DNA of 64,000 bases from NCBI RefSeq assembly GCF_009905375.1, contig NC_133650.1, positions 149,960,125 through 150,024,124 on the forward strand, written 5' to 3'. How positions within the stretch are numbered: the stretch's first letter is position 1; each line of letters starts with the position of its first letter. The notes under the pieces are model-generated. The model saw only the letters and a list, made by a program, of their open reading frames with translations, was not told where the DNA came from and made no database searches. A program made the position numbers and the translations under genes. Positions 1 to 10,685 of this stretch are shown here, one piece after another. Source of the DNA: Apium graveolens. Taxonomy: Eukaryota > Streptophyta > Magnoliopsida > Apiales > Apiaceae.

Positions 1-65
1 TTATTCAACTCATATACGTAAATGAAAATATCACTTTTCCGACTAATTAAATGCCTACATTCAAA

Positions 66-180
66 TCCAACTCATATAGATACCAGCTAATTTCATATTT
101 ATCTCATTCATAAATGTATCAGCTAATTTCATATTCAATTCATATACATATCAGCTAAATTCACATGCATCTCATGTAGA
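66..180. repeat. Degenerate short tandem repeat
   Basis: Three imperfect copies of a 32-36 bp unit containing (c/t)CAGCTAA(t/a)TTCA(t/c)AT, with starts near 84, 120 and 152, separated by variants of CTCATATA. It lies inside the CACTA part; no function is evident. Confidence 0.5.
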
Positions 181-318
181 CATATATTACATAAATATAT
201 ACAGAACACGAGACAATTAACAATCATAAACGACAGAGAAATCTACCTTTTAATAAATTAACAGTAATTCACTCTCTAGCGAGTCCTCTGGTACGTGTAT
301 ATATATGTGTATGCATAA

Positions 319-494
319 TCTCTCTCTATCTCCCTCTCTCTCCTTCTCTCCCTCTCTCTCCTTCTCTCCATGTTCTCCCTCTCCCTCTCTCTCCCTCTCT
401 CTCTCTCTCTCCCCCTCTCTCCCTCTCTCTCCCTCTCTCTCTCTCCCTCGCTCTCCCTCTGCCTCTCTCCCTCCCCCTCTCCCTCTCCCTCTCT
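319..494. repeat. Polypyrimidine (CT/CCCT) microsatellite
   Basis: About 176 bases of almost pure C/T on the plus strand. It produces long artificial open frames on both strands (Ser/Pro/Leu-rich on plus, Arg/Glu/Gly-rich on minus) that are not genes. It can adopt purine-pyrimidine triplex structure. It sits in the inner part of the CACTA fragment. Confidence 0.95.
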
Positions 495-1167
495 TACCAG
501 CAAACAATATAGAAGATAGAAGAGAAAAAAAGTACTTGAAAAGAAATTTGTTTGTCTGAAGAAGTCCTACACACATAAATAAAGAACGATTAGTTGAAGT
601 TCAAGTAAATATAAGCCCTAATTAAATTTAAAAATGAAGAAACCCGTATTTTGAACTCAAATTCAAAGCCCTAATTTCAAAAACATGCTTCATCCCATGA
701 ATTAATTGAGATCTTAAATATACAACGAGGTTGTAGAGACAGTGCGATGAGATTGCAGAGAGGCGTCGTGCAGTGGTCGGTGAGGTTTGAGAGAGAAAGG
801 TGTGAGCGAGAAAGAATGTTGGGGAGAAAGAGTCTTGATGTCTGAGTTTGGTTTAACTCAATCATTCATTTGGGTGGGAAAAATGCCGCCCAATATTTCA
901 TCTGGTAAAATGTTTATCATTTTTAATTGTTTTCATTTTACTTTTTAATTTTAATTATTAAAATATTATTCATTAAATAAAAAAATATACAAGTAATTTC
1001 AAATAAATAGGAAAATAAAAAAAATCTTTGAATTTATGTATAAGAAATTCTAGATTTAAATCATATTATTTGTTAAATTGATCATTCACTAGTAAATTAG
1101 AATATAATTTAATACTAATTTATGATAATATTTTTATTTTAATATTTCCAAAAATTAAAAAAAGTAT

Positions 1168-1345
1168 CTACTATAACACCAGTTGTTGGTGTTACATGCT
1201 GTGCAACACCAGAAATTCTCTACAACACTAGCTTTATGGCTATTGTAACACTGCAATAGAGGTGTTACAATAGGCCAAAAATCTCTTAGCTAACATAACA
1301 CTCCTTGTAACACTTACATTACAGTAGCCCACTTATGACGTAGTG
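1168..1345. repeat. CACTA subterminal repeat array
   Basis: In about 180 bases the motif TAACAC or its complement GTGTTA, with close variants such as CAACAC, occurs around nine times in both orientations, ending in the terminal GTAGTG. Such arrays are the known transposase-binding regions of CACTA elements. Confidence 0.7.
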
Positions 1346-2499
1346 TATCAGGCTGCAAAATACGTTGAATATGATGGGGTGTTATACAAGAGAGGGTTTA
1401 ATCACCACTATTATGATATGTAGATCTGGAATAAGGAAATTATATTCTTAGAGAAGTATACGAAGGTATTTATGGCAATCACTCGGGGGTGGCTCGTTGG
1501 CATTAAAAGTCCTTAGACAAGGATATTATTGTCTAACCATGAAAGATGATTCCTTCAAATTTATTAGGGCATGTGATTAATGCCAATGATTTGCTAACCA
1601 TTCAAACGCTCTAGCAACATCCATAACTTTGTTGGAAAGTCCCTGGCCCTTTGCTATATGGGGAATTGACCTCACTGGAGAACTTCCAAAAGCCAAGGGG
1701 GTGTGAAATACGCTGTCGTAGGTGTTGACTACTTTATGAAGTGGGCAGAAGCTATGCCATTGGCCACGATTACAGCTAAGAAAATCAAGGATTTTGTCTT
1801 CAATTCTATAGTCTGCAGATTTGGTATCCCATATAAACTCATCTCTGACAATGGGAAACAGTTTGACAGTAAAGAGTTGAGGAAGCTTTGCGAAGACTTG
1901 AACATCAAGAAGGATTTCTCCACAGTCTATCACCCGCAAAGTAATGGCCAGACGGAGGCCATCAATAAGATCATTAAACATACTCTGAAGGCCAAGATAG
2001 AAGAAAAGAAGGGAGATTGGCCGGAACAAATGCCAATGGTCCTTTGGTCTTATAACAAAACTCCAAGATCGACTACGGGGGAATTCCCTTTTATTCTCAC
2101 TTATGGGTATGAGGCTATGATTCCCGTAGAAGTGGGAGCTGGATCTTTGCGAAGGGATTTATTTGTTGAGGAAGATGCAGAAGTCAATCAAAGGCTCCAC
2201 TTGGATTTGCTAAACGAAGCTAGAGTGAATTCTCAGTTAAAACTTGTTACATATCAGCAAAAAATTGCAAGGTATTTCAATAAGAAGGTGAAGTCTGTGC
2301 CCTATAAGGTGGGAGATCTTGTGTTGCGAAAAGTCATGTCAAACACTAAAATAGCTCAATATCGGGTGTTTGGAGCTAAATGGAAAGGACCATACAGGGT
2401 CAAAGCTATACTTTGGAAGGGTCTTATCGCTTGGAAGACATAGATGGAAAGCTTATCCCTCGATGGAATGCAGAGCACTTGCGGAAATATTATCAGTAG
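1346..2499 (+). pseudogene. Ty3/gypsy Tat-lineage integrase, C-terminal pol remnant
   Basis: This is the 3' end of a Tat (Ogre/Retand-like) pol. Around 1350-1620 a degraded RNase H-integrase linker and HHCC zinc finger can be read only with several stops. The core follows: WGID near 1660, then after a one-base frame slip in a run of G near 1700 the open part from 1703 holds VGVDYFMKWAEA, SDNGKQF and HPQSNGQTEAIN, so all three catalytic acidic residues remain. A second frame slip near 2418 precedes the typical pol end WNAEHLRKYYQ and the stop at 2497-2499. The upstream part is cut off by the CACTA insertion and the LTR side by Athila. Non-functional. Confidence 0.85.
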
Positions 2500-2505
2500 G
2501 GTGCG

Positions 2506-3950
2506 TGTTGAGTGGCATTTATGATACTTTTTTACGCTCCGTAAAGCTTTGAATTTATGTATTTGTACTCAAGTTGTTGGTGTTTTAATGTGTTTTCTAG
2601 TGTTTTTGCATTTTCAGGCATTCTCCAGGTTATCGGGTGAATTAGCATGGTTTTAGTGCTAATTGGGTGTTAAGATGGTGTTGGAATAAAAGCTCGTGGA
2701 AAACCAACTCAAATCAGCAAGGAAAAGAAGAAGTCAGAATTTTATCCAGGGAGTCAGCGCGCCCGCGCTGTGATAGCGCGCGCCCGCGGCCAAATATCAT
2801 AAACTCATCGCGCCCGCGCTGGTCAAGCGCGCGGCCGCGCCAGGTCGGGATAGCAGAATTCTGTTTCTAATAGGATTTTGAGAGTTTGAAGCCCTCGTCA
2901 ATTCTACAACATATATAAACATAAATAAAGACGTTTTGCAAAGGAGAAACGTACCAGAACACAAGGAGAAGGCATAAGAAGTCCGTTTTAGCATAATTCA
3001 ACCAAGATGAAGAAGATCTAGTTTAACTTGTGATTCTTTGTTTAAGTTATAATGTTGGATGCTAGTTTTCTTATTCGTGAACCTATACTCTTGTTTCATA
3101 CTTTGTTTATTAATTGTTTATAAGGACTACATTTATTATGCCATGCTTTCATTGGAACCCAAGTTGATGATGAGTCCGATCATGGGCTAATCGTTATCGT
3201 GCGGTTCTAGAGGATTTATTTATGAATTTCTTTAGTTTATTTGTTTCGATGCCTTAGTGTGTGGTTATTGTATAATAACCTAGTATTGGTTGTGCTTATT
3301 TGTCTTATGAGCGTCGCGAACTTATAAGATAGTGCGTTAATTCTTAATGAAGAGAAAGTGAATTTAAGGGTTTAGAACTTGCCATGCTAGCATAGGTTCA
3401 TGTGTTATTGTTATGCATGATGCGTAGGTAATTTTAACCATCTTACTTGCCCTATGTAATCATGATAGATAAATTGTGCATTAAACCGTTATGTTGTCAA
3501 ATTCTATAGACATATAGGGTCTCAATATAATTGGTGTCTATTTAGCTTCTATCTCTTTTGTGGATGTCTGGTAGTATGGTATTCATGCAACGGAAGTTGG
3601 CATTTATCAGTTTCGTGTTATCTAATTAGTATCATCACCACTACATGCTAAGGTTAAGAACGAAAAGGCTATTGAATGAAGTATTCCATGATGTTAGAAT
3701 CCCATGTTTGTCATATATATTAACTCAACCATTCTTATTCTCTTAGTTATAATTGTCAGCTTAAGTTTAGTTTAAAATAATCTCAATTTGTTAATCGTCT
3801 TAGCATTGAATAACAATCATACCATTGTTGCATAGATACATTGACTGAAATTACAACTTGATTCTCTGTGGGAACGAACTAAAAGATATTCTATATTACT
3901 TCCGAACACGTATACTTACGTGGATTTTGGCGCGTGTTTAGCAACTAACA
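2506..3950 (+). repeat. Athila 5' LTR
   Basis: Starts TGTTGAGTGGCATTTATGA and ends CA at 3950, directly before the primer-binding site. The first 115 bases recur with few changes at 63886-64000, where they follow a polypurine tract; this fixes the left boundary. Length is about 1,445 bp. It carries a strikingly GC-rich block near 2755-2852. Boundaries are exact by sequence; the 3' copy is only partly in the window, so age cannot be estimated reliably. Confidence 0.93.
2755..2852 (+). repeat. GC-rich GCGCGCCCGCGCT module in Athila LTR
   Basis: Four related segments built on GCGCGCCCGCGCT and GCGCGCGGCCGCGCC, separated by AT-richer spacers. A decayed copy with the same four-part order is at 57419-57512, inside the same element. 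The CpG density is far above anything else in the window. Confidence 0.85.
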
Positions 3951-3956
3951 AGTTTT

Positions 3957-3974
3957 TGGCACCGCTATCGGGGA
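3957..3974 (+). other. Athila primer-binding site (tRNA-Asp type)
   Basis: TGGCACCGCTATCGGGGA, six bases after the LTR, differs at three positions from the tRNA-Asp complement TGGCGCCGTTGCCGGGGA used by Athila elements. Confidence 0.85.
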
Positions 3975-4091
3975 ATTCGGTGTTAATTTTTAGTTTATGT
4001 GTTTGTCATCAGTGGTCGTTAAAGTTCACTGACTCAGACATTGTTACTTATCTGTTTCTTTGTCTTATTTCAGGTACTCTAGCGAGCGTGT

Positions 4092-4829
4092 ATGCATACG
4101 CGTTCGCGGGCTCGTAAGAGAACTCTGGATCAAGCCGAGGAAGAAGCTGTAGTGATTCGAAGGAAAGTTTTGGAGGACGAAGAGAATATAGAAGAAGAAA
4201 ATAAAGTCGAGGAACCAGCTCTAGTAGTGATGGGAGATCAAGCAGAAATTCCTATTCTCAACCTAAGATCAATGATATTCAGTCGAGCATTATCAGACCA
4301 GCCATCTCGGCTAACAGTTTTGAGATCAAGTCAAGCACGATTCAGATGATACAGAACTCAGTTCAGTTTGGGGGTTCTCCTACAGAAGACCCCAACATGC
4401 ACATCAGGGATTTCATCGAGATCTGCGACACTTTCAAGTTCAATGGTGTGACTGAAGATGCAATCAAGCTGCGACTCTTCCCATTCTCTCTGAGGGATAA
4501 AGCAAAGTGTTGGTTACATTCTCTACCACTAGGGTCTATCACTACTTGGAAAGATCTTGCTCAAAAGTTTCTCACTAAATTCTTTCCTATGGCGAAGACT
4601 GCTGCAATCAGGAATGCTCTTACTCAGTTTGCTCAGCAAACTGGAGAATCTTTGTGTGAGGCTTGGAATCGATATAAGGAGATGCTAAGGAAGTTCCCGC
4701 ACCATGGCATGCCTGATTGTATGATTATAAATTGTTTCTATAATGGATTGAGGGATACTTCTAGACCCATGCTCGACGCAGCATCAGAAGGAGCCTTGTG
4801 GGCTAAGAGCTACAATGAAGCTTATGAAT
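4092..4829 (+). pseudogene. Athila gag, 5' part, interrupted
   Basis: ATG at 4092 opens a basic N-terminus (MHTRSRARKRTL) preceded by a good splice-acceptor-like site (cttatttcag, ending 4073). Near 4250 the frame slips; the second frame then runs to 4829 and contains the retrotransposon gag domain, with signatures EDPNMHIRDFIEICDTFKF, LRLFPFSLRDKAKCWL, TKFFPMAKTAAIRN and a CFYNGL segment typical of Athila. Copia A interrupts the protein in the segment NEAYE, so the zinc knuckle is missing. The product would be the nucleocapsid/capsid precursor; this copy cannot make it. Confidence 0.88.
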
Positions 4830-5631
4830 TGTTAAGAATATGTTGTGAACTTGATGATAAGTTAAACAAAACACCTTAGTAGGTTTAACTTAGTGAATTT
4901 TGTAGCTCTAGACGGATGTTCTAATATAGTCCCAACGGATGAACTTTATAGTCCTGACGGATGACAACTGAACATCCATCGAGAGTGTTGCCTATGTAAC
5001 AATAAGTATTGTAGCATATTTCTGCAAACAACATGTGTTAGTTGAGTAGATGCTACAGGATTCTGTAAGTCATGATGACTACTAGATTGATGTACATAAT
5101 AGGTTGGCTAATTGTAAATATAAGATGTCTTGTATTTCTATACAAGTGAAATAGAGTCAAGTGGCAGAAAGACTCCTAATGGATAATCTACAAAGGCTCC
5201 TGACGGATGATCACCAAGACTCCCGACGGATGATCAACATAATCCCGACGGATGATAATACAGTCACATGCGTCGGGTGTTTGCAAATGCAATGTGGCAG
5301 CCTAATTACAGGTTTTAGAGAACAAAGAAGCATTACCATTTCCATGCAAATATGAAGATATTCAAAGATGCTGGATAAAGTAATGTAGCAGCATGATATT
5401 AGACTAGATTCATTTTATTTTATTGTCTTGTCTTATTATCATGTAACTTGGTGATTTATAAACCAAGAGTAGCAAGTAGAACAATATAACTGAGTAAGCT
5501 TATTTTCAGAGAAATAGATAAGGCTTTATTTTGTAAAGAATTTTTTTGTAAGTTTGTTTGTTCACTTGTAAGCAGCTGTGTGCTATTCAAAGCATCACAT
5601 AGTTCTCAATCTGATATATATATATATATAT
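4830..5631 (+). repeat. Copia A 5' LTR, first part
   Basis: Begins TGTTAAGAATATGTTGTGAA. Its start aligns, inverted, with the LTR fragment ending at 54661, which shows that this is an LTR terminus. It contains about eight copies or variants of CCGACGGATGATC between 4911 and 5277. It ends in a TA microsatellite, the target of Tekay-1. Confidence 0.88.
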
Positions 5632-8600
5632 TGTCATGCCCCGACTTAATAATAGATATTATACAACCTATTACAATAGTTAACAAAAAGACGTAAATAC
5701 ATCTGAATCCAAGATCTTACAGTTTAGGGTTTGGAACAGCCCAACACTATTAACTATTACAACTTCATTTTAATATCGAGTCCTTATACAAAACGATCAC
5801 TAATCTACATGAGCTCGAACATACGAATCGGCATCACAAGTCTTACGCGCTGTCTGCTTGAATCTAACCATATCTGCTAGCTGAAATATCAGGGTAAGCA
5901 AGTAGTGAGCCAAATGCTCAGCATGTGCTATAATATACATAAACATGAAGAATAAACAAAGGAAATGAAAGATACGTCAATGTAGTATCAAGAGATAAAA
6001 TTTCAGGGTGATGGAATCTTTTACTTGTAATAAAACAATTTAAAACCATTTCTTCATCAAAAACAATTTTATGACGCTACGGATTACAACCGGTGATCAG
6101 CCGCGAAGTAATCCCGAATCTCACTGGGTTCTAGAACATTAATGGGATCCCTAGGCAACCTTTAAGCCTACAAATTAAGAGCAGAAAGGACTTGCGTCTT
6201 AGTCCAGATCCAGTATTTAAAGAAAATATTTGTTCCCCTTTGGGACTAGAAATCCAAATTTTAACTTTTTCATTTTAAAACAAATTTATTTGATGCCAAG
6301 TGACGGTTAAACTATTGAACAATGAACATCTTTATCAAGGGTTCTAGATCAACTTTAAAGCCATGATCAACTAGACTAATTCCTTATCAAATAGAATCGC
6401 AAAGTTTCTATTCACAAGGAATCTGAAAATGAGGTTTCACAGGGTTGTTGGATAGTATAAAGGAACTAAGTCAAACTAGGTTCATGATAATAGTTCCTGA
6501 TAAGACATAGGTAATAAGATATAACGAAGGTGAGCATCAGTTCAAAGTATAATATGGTATCTTGTTTTAGGGTAAGAATAGGGTTATCAAGAAAACATGA
6601 ATGACTTTTAAGGAATAGCTGAATTTTAGGTATCAAGATAAGGTTACTGAGTATAACTTGCATAGGGTTCCACATCATAATGGTATGACTTTTGAATTAC
6701 TTGCATAGAAATCTCCAAGCAAAGTTAAACTACTTGCAATAGATACTTGAGGGTTCATGGCATTTGCATATAATAAGAAAGATAGATTTGAAACCACTTG
6801 GATCATATATATCAAGGTGAATTAGAATACTCACATCATATATATAAAAGCTGGGCTAACACACACTTGCAGTGTAAATAAAAAGGTAGGTTGAAACACT
6901 TGCACAATATAAGTTTTCAAAGGAAGGACACTTGCCTTGAGAGGCTTGACTACACACGATTTGTCTTGGAGCGACGGGAGAACTACTCGACCTTGATGGC
7001 AAGATTCCTATCTTCACTCGATCCTACAAATAATAAGAATCCCTCATTACTATGGACTCTTACAACAATAAACAATCCTAACACTAAATGCACAAATTGA
7101 CTCCAAGTAACGCTTAGTGTCTTATATTGTGTAAGGCACTAAGTTAACACACAATACCATGTACATATACATATAGTAGCACCTTGGAGCACATAACACA
7201 GATAGGTATACTCATACTATTATTTAGACTTGGTGCTTTATTCGGGACTTGAATGATCTCACTCTCAAATCTCCACAATTCCACTTGTGACACACTACTA
7301 AACTAGTCTCAACTCTTGAAGGGCCTACACTTGGTGGTTCCAATTCTCTTAGCCAAAACCTTGGCCTAATACTCTACTAACCTATATCTAAATTCAAACA
7401 CTAGGTCTCACTCATGCCTCACTCATAGGGTCCACAAAACTAAACGCTAAAAGAAAGTGTTCTCACTTGCACACTTATGGAGACACCTTAGGCGACTCTC
7501 GGTTTTTGACACCACTAAATCTCGTATATTCCTAACCAAAACTGACCTACTGGATTCTTAAGTCTATAAGCTAACTTGTGCACTTGAAATGACACTAAGG
7601 GCCTTCCTAGATTTTCTTGGGCCTAACCTTAAAGTTGACACAACTCTAAATGGGTGTCCTGAAAACTGCCCTGTTTTGGACTAACTTAAACTCATTGGTT
7701 CTAACTCTAAACCTCCATGGTTCGACTTAAACTCTTCCTTAAACTCCCTAGTATCAATATTAATCAAGGCCTAATGAGGTCTTACTTTTAATCTAACTTT
7801 TTGTCCTCCAAAAGGTACTAAACTCAAACTGTCCCCTGTTCCGGCAGAATCTAAGTTTTGGTATGTGCACCTCACTAAATGGTTGGGTTTCTCTAAGTTA
7901 TGGCTTCTGGATGCAACTAAAACCCAAGTACTAACTCCCGTGGCTTGGGCCTAACAATTCCTAAGAAATGCCCATTCAAAATCAACACACAACTCACATG
8001 CAAATCTGGAAAAATTTCAGGGTTCTATCCTAGCCTTTCCACCTTAAGTCCCACTTCAAAACCATGAATTAAATCTCAACCAAGGTAAATTTTACTTCTA
8101 TAAGACTCTAAACTAAGGCCTCAACTAATAATGAAGATCATTCATGCTCTATAGCACCAACATGCAAACTAAAACTTAACATGCAACTCATAATGATCAT
8201 AAAAACAAGTTCGACTAAACAATGGGATTATTAGCTCATAATTCCGACTTAAAATACTAAATTATTTCACGAGATCATGCACACGTTCTTTTAACAACTA
8301 AGATCAAGCATGATATCAAGGAAACAACTTGTTTTTAGTCCATATAGGTCTAATTTAATCACCAACCAAACATGCATGTATATTATCGAAAAAGAGAGCA
8401 TATATAGCTTGATCATTCTTGAAAATAATTCCCTATCTCTAACATGCAAAGTAAAACATGGCTTTACACCTAGAGATCAGTAGCATGCAAGTGTATTAAA
8501 GGAGTTTTAATCAAGGAAACACTTAGTTTATGCACATAAAATTATATCTCATGGAGAACTCTTTAATCCACATGAATTAAGAGTTTCTCCTTGGAGATCA

Positions 8601-9431
8601 CATAAAAACAAGACATGCAAGCATTAAACTTCATCTCCTAAGCATGGAACTTATTGGAAAGTGTATTATATATTAATGGGTAGTGAAATTACACTAGAAT
8701 GGCAAGGATTTGTTGAAGAAAAATTGAAGAGGATGGTGGGGAGGGGGCTTCGACCGAATGGAAGAAAGAGGGGGGGGTTTGCCGAGAGGGAAGAGAAGAT
8801 AGGGAGGAGAGAGAGGTGAGGGTGAAGTGTTGAGTGAAAAATGAAATGATCATGACAACTTGTGCTTATTTTATGGTTTTGATTTGACTAAATGTGAGTG
8901 GAGTTGGTAATTGACAAAAGTAACCCTCTAGTAAGATTGGGTCATTTTGCATGCAAGGACAAAAAAGTAATTTGGAAGTAAAATGAGAGTTAGTGGGGTT
9001 GGAATTGTCTTTTTAGCCATTTAAGTTGAATGGGAGGATATTTGCTTGCATGGGTATTCATGTAAATTGCTAATTACCAAACAACTAATTTCAAAGATTT
9101 AATTTATAAAATAAAATAAAAATTCAAAAATTATAAAAATTGTACCATAAAATAACTTGGATTTTTAGAAATTTTATGAGATCAATTTTGTGATTTGTGA
9201 ATCAAATAAATTTAAAAGATAATTTTCCTGTGGTAAAGAATATTCTCTATACCTAAAAAATAAGAGCAGTTAATAAAACTCTCGCTTTGAAAAATTCATA
9301 TTTTAAATAAAGCAATTTATAATGCAGAAAATTCCATTCACATAAATGTACAATCAATAAATATATTTATGATCGACTCTAATATTATATATAGTCCGTA
9401 AATAATATTACATAAAATGTCGGTCGTAACA
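5632..9431 (-). repeat. Tekay-1 3' LTR (left copy)
   Basis: Plus-strand ends TGTCATGCCC and GTCGGTCGTAACA. It matches 29107-32872 along its length. It holds a GA-rich block (about 8728-8830) and, on the element's sense strand, a copy of the H3-tail-like exon at 5809-5871. Confidence 0.93.
5809..5871 (-). CDS. H3-tail-like exon 1, copy in Tekay-1 3' LTR
   Basis: On the minus strand the ATG at 5871 opens a reading frame starting MVRFKQTARKTCDAD. Histone H3 begins (M)ARTKQTARKST, so seven of the first nine post-Met residues agree, including the positions of K4 and K9. In this copy the donor expected after codon 21 is changed (CAT|GTAGAT instead of CAG|GTAGAT) and the frame runs to a stop at 5800-5802. 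Unlike the 5' LTR copy it keeps an Arg codon at codon 19. This copy is downstream of the element's genes, so it would matter only as a template for the next 5' LTR. Confidence 0.55.
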
Positions 9432-9450
9432 TCCTCTCCCCCTTAAAGGA
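9432..9450 (-). other. Tekay-1 polypurine tract
   Basis: The minus strand reads CCTTTAAGGGGGAGAGGA, directly adjacent to the LTR start TGTTACGACC. Confidence 0.88.
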
Positions 9451-9465
9451 TTCTGTCCTCAGAAT

Positions 9466-10336
9466 CTAAGAGAACATATGAGGATACCGGGAACGCATAT
9501 CAGACTCTAACTCCCAAGTTGACTCTTCGACCTTGGGGTTCCTCCAAAGTACTTTTACTAACTTCACCGACTTATTTCTAAGACTCTTTGCTTGCCATTC
9601 GAGTATTTCGACATGTTGCTCCATATACAACAAGTCCGCCTGAATTTCTATGGGCTCATACTCTATTACATGATTGACATCCGGGTTATACTTTTTAAGC
9701 AAAGACACATGAAAGACATTATGAACATGCTGATACTGCGGAGGCAGCACTAACTCGTAAGCCATTTTCCCTACTTGATTCAAAATCTCAAAAGGACTTA
9801 GATATCTAGGTGCAAATTTGCCTTTCTTTCCAAATTTAGTCAACCCTTTCCACGGTGACACTTTAAACAATATGGCTTCGCCGACTTGAAAACTCACATC
9901 CTTTCGAGCAGGATATGCGTACTTCCTTTGCCGGTCTTGAGAAGCAAGCAATCTTTTCTGGATCAGTTTGACTGTCTCCCTCATCTGTTGGACCAGTTCG
10001 GGACCTAGAATCTTTCCTTCTCCAACTTCATCCCAATTTGTTGGCAATCTACACTTTCTTCCATACAACGCTTCGTACGGTGGCATGCCAATGCTGGTGT
10101 GATAGTTGTTGTTATAAGAGAATTCCACCAATGGTAAGTGGTCGTCCCAACTTCCTGCAAAATCAATCGCACAACTACGCAACATGTCTTCAATTGTTTG
10201 AATTGTCCTCTCGCTTTGACCATCAGTCCGCGGATGATACGCCGTACTCATGTTTAACTTTGTGCCAAGACTTTCTTGAAATTGCTTCCAGAATCTCGAG
10301 TTAAATCATGGATCTCTATCCGAAACTATTGATACA
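9466..10336 (-). pseudogene. Tekay-1 integrase C-terminal half and chromodomain
   Basis: Reading leftwards from the Tekay-2 insertion: VSIVSDRDP with the second catalytic Asp, a stop replacing the next codon, then from 10251 an uninterrupted frame with [20 protein letters not shown] (catalytic Glu), the GPY/F-like region ([19 protein letters not shown]) and a terminal chromodomain ending [16 protein letters not shown] and PHMF. The chromodomain type places the element in Tekay/Del. The N-terminal half of the enzyme is at 24659-25110. The stop codon after SDRDP and others upstream make it inactive. Confidence 0.92.
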
Positions 10337-10604
10337 TGTGACGCCCTCAATCTCGGGGTTAGGAAATGAGGACTCACAGACCTCTATTCTAATAATTAAA
10401 TATGCATAAACCCCGATTAACTACTAACAGGATCAACAGGATAAAGTATGAGACAAGATTACAACTACCAATCATAAAATATAACTTACAAACCCAAAAT
10501 ATTATTAAATAAACAACATCGATTCCGGCTGGGAACTGACAGATAACCCATTGTGTCTTTATACACCTCCTTCTAGGCGTGAGCTCACTCATAAAAACCA
10601 CTAC

Positions 10605-10685
10605 CTGCTCTGGCAACCGGAAGCCCTCAACACGGTAGGGACCGCCAGGTACGCTCTTACGAGCAGTGCGCCTAAGCTTGGCCAT
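10605..10685 (-). CDS. H3-tail-like exon 1, copy in Tekay-2 3' LTR
   Basis: ATG at 10685 (minus). The frame starts MAKLRRTARKSVPGGPYR; histone H3 reads (M)ARTKQTARKSTGGKAPR. TARKS is identical and a GG follows in both. It is 27 codons long and ends exactly at CAG|GTAGTGG, a consensus 5' splice donor, in phase 0. Beyond the donor the frame stays open for another 71 codons encoding hydrophobic sequence; I read that as intron read-through. This copy is closer to H3 than the 5' LTR copy, which has Cys at the Arg position before Lys. Confidence 0.6.

Larger units (their letters stand above)
1..1345. mobile_element. CACTA-type DNA transposon, one terminal part
   Basis: The right terminus is at 1345: read inward on the minus strand it begins CACTACGTCATAAGTGG, the hallmark start of En/Spm (CACTA) elements, and it is followed inward by many short direct and inverted GTGTTAC-like motifs. 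Sequence right of 1345 is Tat integrase, so the element interrupts that older gypsy copy. The other end lies outside the window, so the 3-bp target duplication (tat at 1346-1348 would be one side) cannot be confirmed. The rest is AT-rich with a polypyrimidine tract. I see no transposase; the reading frames in it are low-complexity or short. Either this is the non-coding end of a larger element or a deletion derivative. Confidence 0.7.

Noticed and set aside
250..576. Open frames over the CT/GA tract
   Set aside because: Low-complexity Ser/Pro/Leu or Arg/Glu/Gly repeats open in several frames on both strands; an artefact of a microsatellite.
677..865. 62-residue minus-strand frame in the CACTA part
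   Set aside because: Short, no recognisable domain, in non-coding transposon end.
1577..2029. Minus-strand 150-residue frame over the Tat integrase
   Set aside because: Antisense shadow of the integrase coding sequence.
3160..3215. TGATGAGTCCGATCATGG in the Athila LTR resembling a hammerhead ribozyme core
   Set aside because: The CTGATGA-like half is present, but there is no GAAA box or pairing helices at the required distances.
4092..4130. ARKR in the basic N-terminus of Athila gag as another H3 mimic
   Set aside because: It lacks the KQT part and the spacing to the start; basic starts are common in gag.
10389..10604. Hydrophobic continuation of the 98-residue frame after the Tekay-2 H3-like exon (also 20471-20686)
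   Set aside because: It lies beyond a consensus donor and is not shared with the other families; I treat it as intron read-through, not a membrane protein.
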